64,000 bases of DNA from Sphingomonas koreensis (GTDB lineage: Bacteria; Pseudomonadota; Alphaproteobacteria; Sphingomonadales; Sphingomonadaceae): the NCBI RefSeq assembly GCF_002797435.1, contig NZ_PGEN01000001.1, positions 1,244,501 through 1,308,500 of the forward strand. The letters run 5' to 3'. Under the pieces are notes generated by a model. It was not told the origin of the DNA and did no database searches. It saw nothing but the letters and a program-made list of their open reading frames with translations. The translations under genes were made by a program, and so were the position numbers. Shown one piece after another: positions 31,604 through 40,248 of the stretch (its first letter is position 1; the number at the start of each line of letters is the position of its first letter).

Positions 31604-32230
31604 ATGGCCAAGTGGATCAGCCCCAGCGCAGCGATGAACATGGTTTTCGATGATCCGGCACGCGTGGGTTCCGACAGCGACTTCGGCTTTGCGATCCTGT
31701 GGGCGAGCGATGGGAAGGGGCGCGATCACAGTGTCGCTGACCTTGCCCGCGCCAAACTTCAACCATGCAAACCTGGTACGAACGCTCTGGCCTCGCAGAC
31801 TGCGGGGTGGCCAACCACCGCATGCGACTATCGCCTTGTTCTTGCGAGGGGGGTGCCGGACATAAGCGCGCGAGAACTGACCGAGGCTTACGATCGCGCG
31901 GAGGGAGGTCAAAACCTGCTCGCGATCGTTCAGACCTTGCGCTTCGACGCCGACCTCCCGCGCCACGCCATGATGCATGCGGCATATATGTATGCCGCCA
32001 TGTCCCTGCAGCCCAAGCGGCTCAGCAGCATCATAGTGCAGCATATGCCGAGTGATGCTCGATCCGTCCGTGCCCCGCACGTTCATGTACTGACGCTCGC
32101 CCGAACGCATCGTCTGTCAGGCTTTGGCGAAGTGCACTCAATATTCGATGACTCACCAGCGCAAATGCACCGAGCGTTCGAGACCGATTGGCGCAAGGTT
32201 CGGGACGCCCTCGTCAGTATCGGAGCCTGA
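31604..32230 (+). CDS. Unknown protein of the mobilisation module
   Basis: The 208-residue protein starts at ATG 31604 behind GGAGGG, two bases after the previous gene. It contains HAMMHAAYMYAAMSL and APHVHVLTLARTH; the His-x-His on a hydrophobic strand recalls relaxase or HUH motifs, but the rest gives no support and I do not assign it. A strong hairpin follows the stop codon, so this is the end of the transcription unit. Confidence 0.68.
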   Translation: MAKWISPSAAMNMVFDDPARVGSDSDFGFAILWASDGKGRDHSVADLARAKLQPCKPGTNALASQTAGWPTTACDYRLVLARGVPDISARELTEAYDRAEGGQNLLAIVQTLRFDADLPRHAMMHAAYMYAAMSLQPKRLSSIIVQHMPSDARSVRAPHVHVLTLARTHRLSGFGEVHSIFDDSPAQMHRAFETDWRKVRDALVSIGA

Positions 32231-32236
32231 CGGGGC

Positions 32237-32261
32237 GGGCTGGCTGCCGCGCAGCCAGCCC
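32237..32261 (+). terminator. Terminator-like hairpin ending the mobilisation module
   Basis: A perfect 11-bp stem GGGCTGGCTGC/GCAGCCAGCCC with a 3-base loop starts seven bases after the stop codon at 32230. The T-tract is poor (GGAAATTC). Confidence 0.6.
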
Positions 32262-32351
32262 GGAAATTCATGAGGACGGAAGGGGCTGTGTCCCTGGGAC
32301 TGGAGAGAAAACCAGGGGCGCGTGGACCAACTCAATCAAGGATATTGTTAC

Positions 32352-32449
32352 ATGACCATCTTAGTTAACGAGACGCTCGAAACCGTCAGCGCCATGGTTC
32401 CCTGCGTGATGCCGGCCGCATGCGCGCAGCGCGCCTCGATCGTCGCGGC
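32352..32449 (+). pseudogene. Start of a small gene cut by the IS21 element
   Basis: ATG 32352 follows AAGGAT and encodes MTILVNETLETVSAMVPCVM and onward, until the frame enters the terminal repeats of the IS21-family element at about 32450. The frame then closes at 32507 inside IS sequence. No clear 3' remainder was found beyond the other IS end. The original gene is not recognised. Confidence 0.35.
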
Positions 32450-32522
32450 TGATGTCAACGGCGGTCGGATTTCAGGCCAGCATGGCGGAGTAAAAGCAGG
32501 CCATTGAGGATGAACGCGGACT

Positions 32523-32558
32523 ATATGCAAAGGGCCCCGATCGGGGCCCTTTGCATAT
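32523..32558. repeat. Perfect 36-bp palindrome inside the IS21 end
   Basis: The arms of 18 bases (ending GGGGCCC TTTGCATAT on one side) are exactly complementary, with no loop. It lies 18 bases after the istB stop codon in its direction of transcription and probably serves as a bidirectional terminator protecting the element. Confidence 0.75.
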
Positions 32559-32576
32559 TTGCCGTTTTGCGGCGGG

Positions 32577-33407
32577 TCAGTCGGCGGGGGTGGCCTGGTT
32601 TTGCTCCGCCCTGGCAGCGCGGCGACGGTGGGCGGATTGCTTCAGGCGGTAGCTGTCGCCGTTCATGGTCAGGATGCTGACGTGGTGAGTGAGCCTGTCG
32701 AGCAGCGCTCCGGTGAGCCGCTCGGACCCGAGGACCTGCGTCCAGTCCTCGAACGGCAGGTTGGAGGTGACGATGGTCGATCCGCGCTCGTAACGCTGTG
32801 AGAAGGTCTCGAACAACAGTTCCGCGCCCGTGGGGGAGAGCGGAACGTAGCCCAGTTCATCGACGATCAGCAGCTTCACGGCGGCAAGCTCGCGTTGCAT
32901 CTTGAGCAGCCGCTTTTCGTCGCGGGCTTCCAGCAACTGGTTCACCAGCGCTGCGGCGGTGGTGAACGCGACCGTGAAGCCCTTCTGGCAGGCGGCCAGT
33001 CCCAGGGCGAGCGCGGCGTGCGTTTTGCCCGTGCCACTGTTGCCAAGCGCGATGATGTTTTCCCGGCGCAAGATGTACTCGCAGCGTGCCAGTTCCAGCA
33101 CGAGCATCTTGTTGAGGCTGGGGATGGCCGTGAAGTCGAAGGTATCGAGGCTCTTCACCGCCGGGAACCGGGCAGCACGGATCCGGCGCTCGACCGTGCG
33201 GCGCTCCCGGTCGATCAGCTCCAGTTCGATGAGACGCAGCAGGTAGCGGGTGTGATCAACGCCATCGCGCGCACATTCCCGGGCCAGCTTCTCATACTCG
33301 CGCAGGACCGTGGGCAGCTTGAGCTGCTTGAGGTGATGCGCCAGCAGAACCTGCGGCGTGCCCGCCGTCGTACCGGGCGGCATCTTGTCGTCCGCCGCCC
33401 GGCTCAT
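32577..33407 (-). CDS. istB: IS21-family helper ATPase IstB
   Basis: The 276-residue AAA+ ATPase has Walker A GNSGTGKT (122-129), Walker B LLIVDELGY, and TSNLPFEDW and LTGALLDRLTHH near the sensor regions. IstB helps IstA choose targets in transposition. ATG 33407 overlaps the istA stop by four bases (ATGA), the standard arrangement. It appears complete. Confidence 0.95.
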   Translation of the reverse strand: MSRAADDKMPPGTTAGTPQVLLAHHLKQLKLPTVLREYEKLARECARDGVDHTRYLLRLIELELIDRERRTVERRIRAARFPAVKSLDTFDFTAIPSLNKMLVLELARCEYILRRENIIALGNSGTGKTHAALALGLAACQKGFTVAFTTAAALVNQLLEARDEKRLLKMQRELAAVKLLIVDELGYVPLSPTGAELLFETFSQRYERGSTIVTSNLPFEDWTQVLGSERLTGALLDRLTHHVSILTMNGDSYRLKQSAHRRRAARAEQNQATPAD

Positions 33408-34903
33408 GCCGCCAGCTCCGGCAGGAGAGCGGCGTAGTCGGCGGCGCGCGTCGTCTTCACCTCCATCCTGGGCAGGTGCGGATAGGCGGTTAGATCGAGC
33501 CGGGCAGGCCGACGCTCGATGCGCGCAAGCGCGATCTGCTTGATCGCATCGAAGCCGATCGCACCGATATGGATCGCCTCGTTCACCGCGAAGGTGACCA
33601 CCTCCATCGGGAGCGCTTCCAGAAGGCGCAGCACCTGGATGAACTCGCGCTTGCCCTTGTTGCCCATCCGCGCCTCCAGAAGATGGCGCAGATGCTGGAA
33701 CACCTCGGGCAGATCCCAGCCCTGAAGTGCGGCGGCCTGGTCAAGGGCTCCAGGCTTGCTCTCGATCAGCGCCAGGTAATGCAGTGGGTTCGCCACGAAC
33801 ATGGCTTCGCCATAGCAGCGCGGATGGCGGGCGATCTCCTCGCCGCCGCACAAGATGACGACCTGATCGACGAAGCCCTTCACCACCACGTCCTGGAAGC
33901 CGTAGCGGGTCGGAACCGAGTAGTCGTTGGTCCGGTAGCGCACCAGCGCGGTCGAGGAGACGCGCGCAGCCCTGGTTTCACACGGCTCGAACGTCCCGAC
34001 CGGCACAGGACACATTGCCGCGAGATCGGCCACGAGCCGTTCGCCGATCGTCTGGCTGTGCCGCCCAGCCCGCTCTTCCTGCCGGGCGCGGCAGCGGCGT
34101 TCCAGTTCGGCATTGAAGGCATCGTAGCTCGCCGCGTGCGGGATCGGCACCATGAAGTGCGTTCGGGCGTGCTTCACCAGCCCTTCGACTTTCCCCTTGT
34201 CGTTGCCCTTGCCGGGGCGACCGAAGCGATCCGTGAACAGGTAATGGCTGACCAGACCGGTAAACGCACGGGTGCGCTCGCGCTTACCGTCGCCGCAAAT
34301 CTTCGCGACCGCGATCGTGGTATTATCGTACAGGATCGAGCGCGGCACAGCGCCGAAGAAAGCGAACGCCGACACGTGCCCGTCGAGAAACGCCTCGGTC
34401 GTCTCCGCCGGATAGGCCTTCACGAAGCAGGCGTCCGATTGTGGCAGGTCCATGCAGAAGAAATGCACCTTCTGCCGGACGCCGCCGATCACGCCCACCG
34501 CCTCGCCAAAATCCACCTGCGCGTGGCCCGGTGGATGCGCCAGCGGTACGAACGTCTCGCGGCCGCGCGCCCGGCATTGCCGGACATAATCCTTCACCAC
34601 CGTGTAGCCGCCACCGTAGCCATGCTCGTCGCGCAGGCGCTCGAAAATCCGCTTGGCCGTGTGCCGCTGCTTCATCGGCGCCGTCCGGTCTTCCGCCAGG
34701 ATCCGGTCGATCACCGGCAACAACGATCCCAGCTTCGGCTTCGCCACGGGCTTCGTGCGCGTGTAGCCCGGCGGCAGCGAAAACCGGCACATCTTCGAAA
34801 TCGTTTCACGGCTCAGGCCGAACACTTTCGCCGCTTCCCGTTGGCTGTTCCCTTCCACGAACACAAAACGACGAACCGCTGCGTAGACCTCCACGGCAAA
34901 CAT
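33404..34903 (-). CDS. istA: IS21-family transposase IstA
   Basis: About 499 residues. An N-terminal helix-turn-helix (GNSQREAAKVFGLSRETISK) precedes a DDE integrase core with AQVDFGEA (first Asp), RSILYDNTT (second Asp) and GNDKGKVEGLVK (Glu). ATG 34903 after GGAG is preferred to an upstream TTG at 34927, because IstA proteins typically begin MFAVEVYAAVRR. Intact, so the element may be active. Confidence 0.94.
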   Translation of the reverse strand: MFAVEVYAAVRRFVFVEGNSQREAAKVFGLSRETISKMCRFSLPPGYTRTKPVAKPKLGSLLPVIDRILAEDRTAPMKQRHTAKRIFERLRDEHGYGGGYTVVKDYVRQCRARGRETFVPLAHPPGHAQVDFGEAVGVIGGVRQKVHFFCMDLPQSDACFVKAYPAETTEAFLDGHVSAFAFFGAVPRSILYDNTTIAVAKICGDGKRERTRAFTGLVSHYLFTDRFGRPGKGNDKGKVEGLVKHARTHFMVPIPHAASYDAFNAELERRCRARQEERAGRHSQTIGERLVADLAAMCPVPVGTFEPCETRAARVSSTALVRYRTNDYSVPTRYGFQDVVVKGFVDQVVILCGGEEIARHPRCYGEAMFVANPLHYLALIESKPGALDQAAALQGWDLPEVFQHLRHLLEARMGNKGKREFIQVLRLLEALPMEVVTFAVNEAIHIGAIGFDAIKQIALARIERRPARLDLTAYPHLPRMEVKTTRAADYAALLPELAA

Positions 34904-35031
34904 CCCTGGCCGCTCCAAAAGGAGCAACCTTATCCAATGGCCGGCTTTTACACCGCCGCGCTCAGCAAATCACCGGCGCTCCAGTGGCCTGGTTTGTCAC
35001 CGCCCTGCACAGATCACTTTGTCCAGTAACA

Positions 35032-35334
35032 AGGGTCCGCTCAGGATTGGTTTGTGGGGAGGTGCCATTCAGTCATTAAGCTCGCTGCGACAGGCCTATT
35101 GCGCTGGGCTAAGGCAGCAATGCGCCCCAATAGCGGCCATAAAGTCAGGCGAGGACAAGCCTGAAAGCTGCCGTTCCAAAGTTTCGTCTGATTGAGGAAA
35201 ATGAGCCTTCAATCGCAATAGGTCGAAAAATTTTCTTCGCGATGCGTCTTGGTCGCTGAAGTGAGGCGTATGAAATCCTCGTTAAGTTCGGCTTTGCCGT
35301 AACGTGACCGTGCACGAATTAAGTTGCGCCGTCA
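35032..35334. other. Intergenic stretch beside the IS21 end
   Basis: About 300 bases between the IS21 element and the ABC1 gene. No convincing frame, RNA gene or remainder of the interrupted gene is seen. Confidence 0.45.
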
Positions 35335-36921
35335 TTATGATTTTCGGACGAGCACCACCCCAGCAATCGCAAGCGCGCCGCCAGCCAGAGGCCAGGATTG
35401 ATCGACAAGCAACGCGCTAGCCACGATCAATGCGGCAGCTAGAGGGCCTTTCAAGGACTGACGCTCATTGCGAAGTCCAGCGAGCTGCTCGATACTGAGG
35501 GGATCGAGCTGAACCGGCACATATCCAGACTTTGCGATCGAGTTCGCAGTGGCAAGTATGTCGGGCAAGGACGCCGACAACCCCAGCAGCTGACCGCGAA
35601 GTTTCTTCAAACCCGACCGAGCGCTGCCGAGCGAGAACCGCTCGGCGAGAAGCTCCGTCATGATCGGCCGGGTGTCCTCGGCAATGTTATAGTCGGGTGC
35701 CAGTGATCGGACGACACCCTCTGCCGTAAGCAAGGTACGCAGAAGGATAGCCAGATCGGGTGGCAGGACCAGTTGATAATCCCGCAAAAGATCGAAAACG
35801 CGGGAGAAAATTTGCGAGAACTCGATTCCAGAAAGCACGGTCCCCCTGAACTCTCCGATCAAATGATCGAGATCCACCGCGAGCGCATCGCGATCCACCT
35901 TCGGCGCCCCCGCCCATGCGAGCAGGACATCCGCGACTTCGCTCGTTTCCTCGCCAGCGATCGCAAGCACGAGCCGAACGATCTCGTCGCGCCTCGTCTT
36001 GGTGAGCGTCCCGACTGATCCGAAGTCGATGAAGCCGACATCCTGCTCGCCGATCAGGAAAACATTGCCGGGATGAGGGTCGCCGTGGAATTCGCCGTTC
36101 AGGATGATCATGCGCAGGACAGCGTTGGCATAGCTTTTAGCGAAAGCCGCCACCCGCGGGTCGCCGGATGGGCTGCCCAGCGAAGACGCGGGCCTGCCGT
36201 ACAGGCGTTCCTGAACGTTCACCCGCAGCCCGGTCAGTTCCCAATGGATGGCCGGGGTCCTGACGCCGATGGTATCGAGATATGCGCCGATCCGCTCGCA
36301 GGCTCGGGATTCCGCAGCGAGGTCCATCTCCCAGGCAAGATTGCGGCCGAAGGTCCGCAGAAACTCGACTGGCCGGTAACGCGCGATGTCAGGCGAGCGT
36401 GCTTCTGCGATCTCGGCAAGACGCACAAGCAGGCGCACATCGGCTTCCATGCGCGCGGCGGTGCCCGGGCGGCGAACCTTCACGATGACCTCGCTACCGT
36501 CCCGTAGCTTGGCGGAATAGGTCTGTGCAATCGAGGCGGACGCCAAAGGCTGTTCGTCGAACTGCGCAAAGTCGTTCCGCCAGTCCTCACCCCAGCTTGA
36601 AGCAAGTACGGGCTCGATATCTGCGAAGGGTACTGGCGACACCTGATCGTGCAGGGTTGAGAATGCCGTGATCCAGTGTTCGGTAAACAGATCGCTTCGT
36701 GTGGCGAGGAGCTGCCCCAGCTTTATACCAACTGGCCCGATGTCACGGAGGAACGCCACAACTGCGGCCGGACGAAATTCGCGAGGATCGATGACATTGC
36801 TCGAAGAGGGAATAAATCCGAGGGCTCCGGCAAGATTCTTCGCACCGTGCCTCAATAGGATTTGGCCGATCTCCGCGGCGCGAGCGATGCTGCTGATAGG
36901 CTTTTCCGGGGGCGATGCCAT
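35335..36921 (-). CDS. ABC1/UbiB-family atypical kinase
   Basis: This 528-residue protein has the family motifs in order: KxGQ region (GIKLGQLLATRSDL), ASASIAQTYSAKL (Ala-rich loop), VKVRRPG, GEFHGDPHPGNVF and VGFIDFGSVG. Two hydrophobic segments at the C-terminus (LAAALIVASALLV, GGALAIAGVVLV) would anchor it in the membrane. UbiB proteins support ubiquinone synthesis or lipid handling. ATG 36921 is five bases after the marR stop, so the two are co-transcribed and divergent from an efflux operon. The link to the pump is contextual. It is probably not the housekeeping ubiB, which normally neighbours ubiE. Confidence 0.88.
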   Translation of the reverse strand: MASPPEKPISSIARAAEIGQILLRHGAKNLAGALGFIPSSSNVIDPREFRPAAVVAFLRDIGPVGIKLGQLLATRSDLFTEHWITAFSTLHDQVSPVPFADIEPVLASSWGEDWRNDFAQFDEQPLASASIAQTYSAKLRDGSEVIVKVRRPGTAARMEADVRLLVRLAEIAEARSPDIARYRPVEFLRTFGRNLAWEMDLAAESRACERIGAYLDTIGVRTPAIHWELTGLRVNVQERLYGRPASSLGSPSGDPRVAAFAKSYANAVLRMIILNGEFHGDPHPGNVFLIGEQDVGFIDFGSVGTLTKTRRDEIVRLVLAIAGEETSEVADVLLAWAGAPKVDRDALAVDLDHLIGEFRGTVLSGIEFSQIFSRVFDLLRDYQLVLPPDLAILLRTLLTAEGVVRSLAPDYNIAEDTRPIMTELLAERFSLGSARSGLKKLRGQLLGLSASLPDILATANSIAKSGYVPVQLDPLSIEQLAGLRNERQSLKGPLAAALIVASALLVDQSWPLAGGALAIAGVVLVRKS

Positions 36922-36925
36922 GATT

Positions 36926-37417
36926 TTACTCAGCCTCGGCCCGGAGTTGGTCCAGATTTTCTGATACCCTTGCAAGAATCTGCTGCAACGTTTGCTTCTC
37001 GTCGGCGGCAATGTCGCGCCAAAGCAGACCATGAAGCCTATCCGCGGAGCCTCTCAGTTCGGGCAGCAGATCGTCAAGCTGCTCCGTGAGGATGAGCTGC
37101 CACGCTCGCCGATCCGTCTCAGCTCGAAGCCTTTTCATCAGCCCGCGTGCGCAAAGACCTGCAACCGCCTGGCCGATGGTCGCCGATTCCAGTTCCAGTT
37201 TCTTGGCGATTTCAGCCTGCGTAAGGGCAGGATCGCGAAGAAGTTGTCCGATGATCCTCCACTGTGTCTGATTGAGACCGATCCTGGCGACCCTCGCATC
37301 GTACACTCTGCGCGCGCCGCGACTGATCTCGTCCATAAGATAGAGAATGCGGTCATCATCGGTGATGACCTTCTGCCGACGCTGAGACCGTGACATGGTA
37401 TCTGGTTTTTCATCCAT
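36926..37417 (-). CDS. MarR-family transcriptional regulator
   Basis: The 163-residue protein has a MarR winged-helix core: LNQTQWRIIGQLLRDP, then TQAEIAKKLELESATIGQAVAGL (recognition helix region) and the wing RAETDRRAWQLILTE. Helical ends provide dimerisation. It is transcribed away from the EmrAB-OMF pump across a 125-base gap and most likely represses both units, releasing on binding a phenolic or hydrophobic ligand (family-level inference). Confidence 0.9.
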   Translation of the reverse strand: MDEKPDTMSRSQRRQKVITDDDRILYLMDEISRGARRVYDARVARIGLNQTQWRIIGQLLRDPALTQAEIAKKLELESATIGQAVAGLCARGLMKRLRAETDRRAWQLILTEQLDDLLPELRGSADRLHGLLWRDIAADEKQTLQQILARVSENLDQLRAEAE

Positions 37418-37542
37418 AGCGCTGTGTAGTCGGATAGCCTCGGATGCCCAAATGCAAACTGCTAAATGCCTTTACTATCTGGCTCACGGCTCATAGGGCG
37501 CGAGACGCGTTCACCTTTTACTGAGGCTGCCGAAAGAGTCAG
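37418..37542. promoter_or_regulatory. Divergent promoter region of marR and the pump operon
   Basis: These 125 bases must hold promoters for both directions and presumably the MarR operator. A short direct repeat AAATGC occurs twice near 37450-37470. No clear palindrome or -35/-10 pair could be fixed. Confidence 0.4.
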
Positions 37543-38670
37543 ATGACCGATAACTCCAACCAACCGGAGCAGGAGGGCACAACCCCAACGAAACCGCAAT
37601 CGCGGCGTGGCTTGCGCATCGTGCTAATCCTCGTTGGTCTTGCCGTGCTGCTTGGCGGGATCTGGTGGTACTACCGGCACGTAAGCTACGGACAATACAT
37701 GCAGTCGACCGATAACGCCTATGTCGCTGTCGACAGCGTCGTTATCTCTTCCAAGGTAGCGGGATACGTCGAAGAGGTCTTCGTGGGGGAGAACGAGCAG
37801 GTTGCTCTCGGCGGAGCCCTCGTACAACTGGATCTGCGGGATTATCAGGCGCAAGCGCAACAGGCGCGCGCACAGATCGCTGCGACCCTGGCCGGTGCCG
37901 ACACAATCCGTTCTCAGGTAGCTGAACAGGATGCAGCCATTCGCCAGGCGCGGGGCCAACTCGCCGCCGCGCGCGCAGCACTCGACCTCGCGAACGACCA
38001 GGTGGCGCGATATCGGCCCCTTGCCGCGACAGGAGCCGAACCGCGGGAAAAGCTCGATCAGTATGAGGCGCAGGCGCGGCAGGCGCGGGCCGAACTCGCC
38101 GCTGCGCAGGCGGCGGTCGCTGCCGCGACCGCTCGCCGGGGGACCCTGTTCGAGCAGATCAGCCAGACCCAGGCGCAGGCGGACGCTGCTCGCGCTCAGC
38201 TGGAAACAGCCGACCTTACGGTTGAATCGACCTTGCTGCGCGCCAGCAAGGCCGGCCGCGTCGGCGATCTCTCGGTGAGGGTGGGCCAGTTCGTGCAACC
38301 GGGTCAACGTTTGATGACGGTGGTTCCGGTGAGGGCGATCTACGTGACGGCAAACTTCAAGGAAACGCAGGTCGGCCTGATCCGGGCCGGCCAGAGCGTC
38401 AGGCTCGAAGTTGACGCCCTGCCCGACCTTGAGATCGCGGGACGAGTGGTCAGCATATCGCCGGGAACGGGCGCGGAATTTTCCATCCTCCCCCCCGAAA
38501 ATGCCACCGGCAACTTTACCAAGATCGTTCAACGGATACCCGTCCGCATCGCTATCGATGCTCCCCCTGAAGTGCGGCGTCTGCTCGTTCCCGGCATGTC
38601 GGTAGTGGCTACGGTCGACACCCGGAATGCTGCCGGCGAATTGGAAGAGATCTCGAGTCGGACTCAATGA
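37543..38670 (+). CDS. emrA: EmrA-like periplasmic adaptor of a tripartite pump
   Basis: This 375-residue HlyD/EmrA-type membrane-fusion protein has one N-terminal transmembrane helix (about 23-44). The lipoyl half-motif TDNAYVAVDSVVISSKVAGYV, a long Ala/Gln/Arg-rich coiled-coil hairpin (about 100-220), and a barrel domain with VRVGQFVQPGQRLMTVVP and YVTANFKETQ follow. It connects the DHA2 transporter to the outer-membrane channel. The stop overlaps emrB by four bases (ATGA). Confidence 0.9.
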   Translation: MTDNSNQPEQEGTTPTKPQSRRGLRIVLILVGLAVLLGGIWWYYRHVSYGQYMQSTDNAYVAVDSVVISSKVAGYVEEVFVGENEQVALGGALVQLDLRDYQAQAQQARAQIAATLAGADTIRSQVAEQDAAIRQARGQLAAARAALDLANDQVARYRPLAATGAEPREKLDQYEAQARQARAELAAAQAAVAAATARRGTLFEQISQTQAQADAARAQLETADLTVESTLLRASKAGRVGDLSVRVGQFVQPGQRLMTVVPVRAIYVTANFKETQVGLIRAGQSVRLEVDALPDLEIAGRVVSISPGTGAEFSILPPENATGNFTKIVQRIPVRIAIDAPPEVRRLLVPGMSVVATVDTRNAAGELEEISSRTQ

Positions 38671-40238
38671 CCGAGATACTGGCAGCGCAGGACACTTCGA
38701 TCGGGCCGGCCGGGAGCCGAAAGAACGCAGACGTTACTGCCTGGGTCGCTGTGGCCGCGGGCGCGCTCGGCGCCATGCTCGCGACGCTGGACATATCAAT
38801 CGTCAATTCCGCACTCCCCGTCATTCAGGGCGAGATCGGTGCCACAGGCGCCGAAGGCACCTGGATTGCTACGTCATTTCTCGTTGCTGAGATTGTCGTC
38901 ATTCCACTGAGCGCTTGGCTCGAACGGCTGTTCGGTCTGCGAACCCTCCTCATCATCGCGGTCAGCGCGTTCACCGCATTTTCTGTGCTATGCGGTGTAG
39001 CCACCGACCTTACGACCATGATCATCGGCCGCACGGGCCAGGGCTTCATGGGCGGAGTCCTCATTCCGACCGCAATGACTATTGTGGCTAAACGATTGCC
39101 GCCGCACCAACAGCCAATCGGAATGGCGCTGTTCGGCATGACTGTGGTTCTTGGCCCCGTGATGGGGCCATTGATCGGCGGCTGGCTGACCGAGAACCTG
39201 AGCTGGCACTATGCCTTTTTCGTCAATGTGCCAGTCTGCGCAATCCTGCTGCTCCTGCTGTTTATCGGGCTGCCTCACGAGAAGCCCAAGTGGGAATATC
39301 TCACGGACGCCGATTGGGCTGGCATTCTCGGGCTGATCCTCGGACTGGGCGGTCTGACTGTTGTACTCGAGGAAGGGCACCGTGAGGAATGGTTCGAGTC
39401 CTCACTCATTCGCTGGCTAACGGTGGTGACCATTATCGGCTTTGCCTGTTTGATTTACGGACAAGTGAAAGCACGCAAGCCGGTCTTGAAGTTGCAGCTC
39501 CTGTTCAATCGACAGTTCGCCAGCGTCGCGATCATGGCGCTCGCCCTGGGCATGGTGATGTATGGTTCGACCTATGTCATTCCGCAGTTCCTCGCGATCA
39601 TTTCTGACTATAATGCTTTTCAGACGGGAGTGGTCATCTTCTGGATGGGTGTCCCGGCCTTTCTCCTGATGCCGGTTCTGCCTCTGATGATCCGCAAGGT
39701 GGACATCCGCATTGCCGTCGGCACCGGAATGCTGCTGATGGCGATCAGCTGCTTTGTCAGCACGAGTCTGACCGCCGAATCCGGCGGCGCTGTCTTCACT
39801 GAAGGTCAGCTTATCCGCGGGGCCGGAATGATCCTTGCGATGATGTTCCTGAATCAGGCAACGGTGGCTTCGGTGGCCAAGGAAGACGCGGGCGATGCCT
39901 CGGGCATTTTCAACGCGGCCCGCAATCTTGGCGGATCATTCGCCCTCTCGGCCCTCGCTTCGTTCCAGGACCAGCGGATCTGGCATCATAGCCGGCGGAT
40001 GGAAGAGACCCTGAATGCGAACAGCGTTTCGCTACAGGACTATCTCGAAGGGCTGGCGCGAAACTTCGGCGGCATGGAGGGGGCGATGGCCGTCCTGAGC
40101 CGCACCCTCCAACGCGAGGCGTTCATAATGACCTACAATGACGTGTTCCTGGTTATGGGGATTCTGACCCTCGCGACGGTTCCGCTGGTCCTCTTCCTGA
40201 GGCCGCTTCCAAAAAATGTCTCCCTTTCGATGCACTGA
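38667..40238 (+). CDS. emrB: EmrB-like DHA2-family MFS drug exporter
   Basis: This 523-residue inner-membrane antiporter has 14 predicted helices. DHA2 features include TLDISIVNSALPVIQGEIG, the motif-A-like loop and motif C region GMTVVLGPVMGPLIGG. It exports lipophilic drugs or similar compounds by proton antiport with EmrA and the outer-membrane factor encoded next to it. It begins inside the emrA stop and ends 10 bases before the OMF gene. Confidence 0.92.
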   Translation: MTEILAAQDTSIGPAGSRKNADVTAWVAVAAGALGAMLATLDISIVNSALPVIQGEIGATGAEGTWIATSFLVAEIVVIPLSAWLERLFGLRTLLIIAVSAFTAFSVLCGVATDLTTMIIGRTGQGFMGGVLIPTAMTIVAKRLPPHQQPIGMALFGMTVVLGPVMGPLIGGWLTENLSWHYAFFVNVPVCAILLLLLFIGLPHEKPKWEYLTDADWAGILGLILGLGGLTVVLEEGHREEWFESSLIRWLTVVTIIGFACLIYGQVKARKPVLKLQLLFNRQFASVAIMALALGMVMYGSTYVIPQFLAIISDYNAFQTGVVIFWMGVPAFLLMPVLPLMIRKVDIRIAVGTGMLLMAISCFVSTSLTAESGGAVFTEGQLIRGAGMILAMMFLNQATVASVAKEDAGDASGIFNAARNLGGSFALSALASFQDQRIWHHSRRMEETLNANSVSLQDYLEGLARNFGGMEGAMAVLSRTLQREAFIMTYNDVFLVMGILTLATVPLVLFLRPLPKNVSLSMH

Positions 40239-40248
40239 GCCCTACACG

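Larger units (their letters stand above)
32450..35031. mobile_element. IS21-family insertion sequence
   Basis: The istA-istB pair is bracketed by related terminal sequences. A 23-base internal terminal repeat at 32484-32506 matches the complement of 34935-34957 at 21 of 23 positions, and CAGGCC-containing outer repeats lie near 32472 and 35001. Multiple terminal repeats of this kind are typical of IS21. The outermost ends (TG at 32450, CA at 35031) are estimates; no target duplication could be confirmed. Confidence 0.8.
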
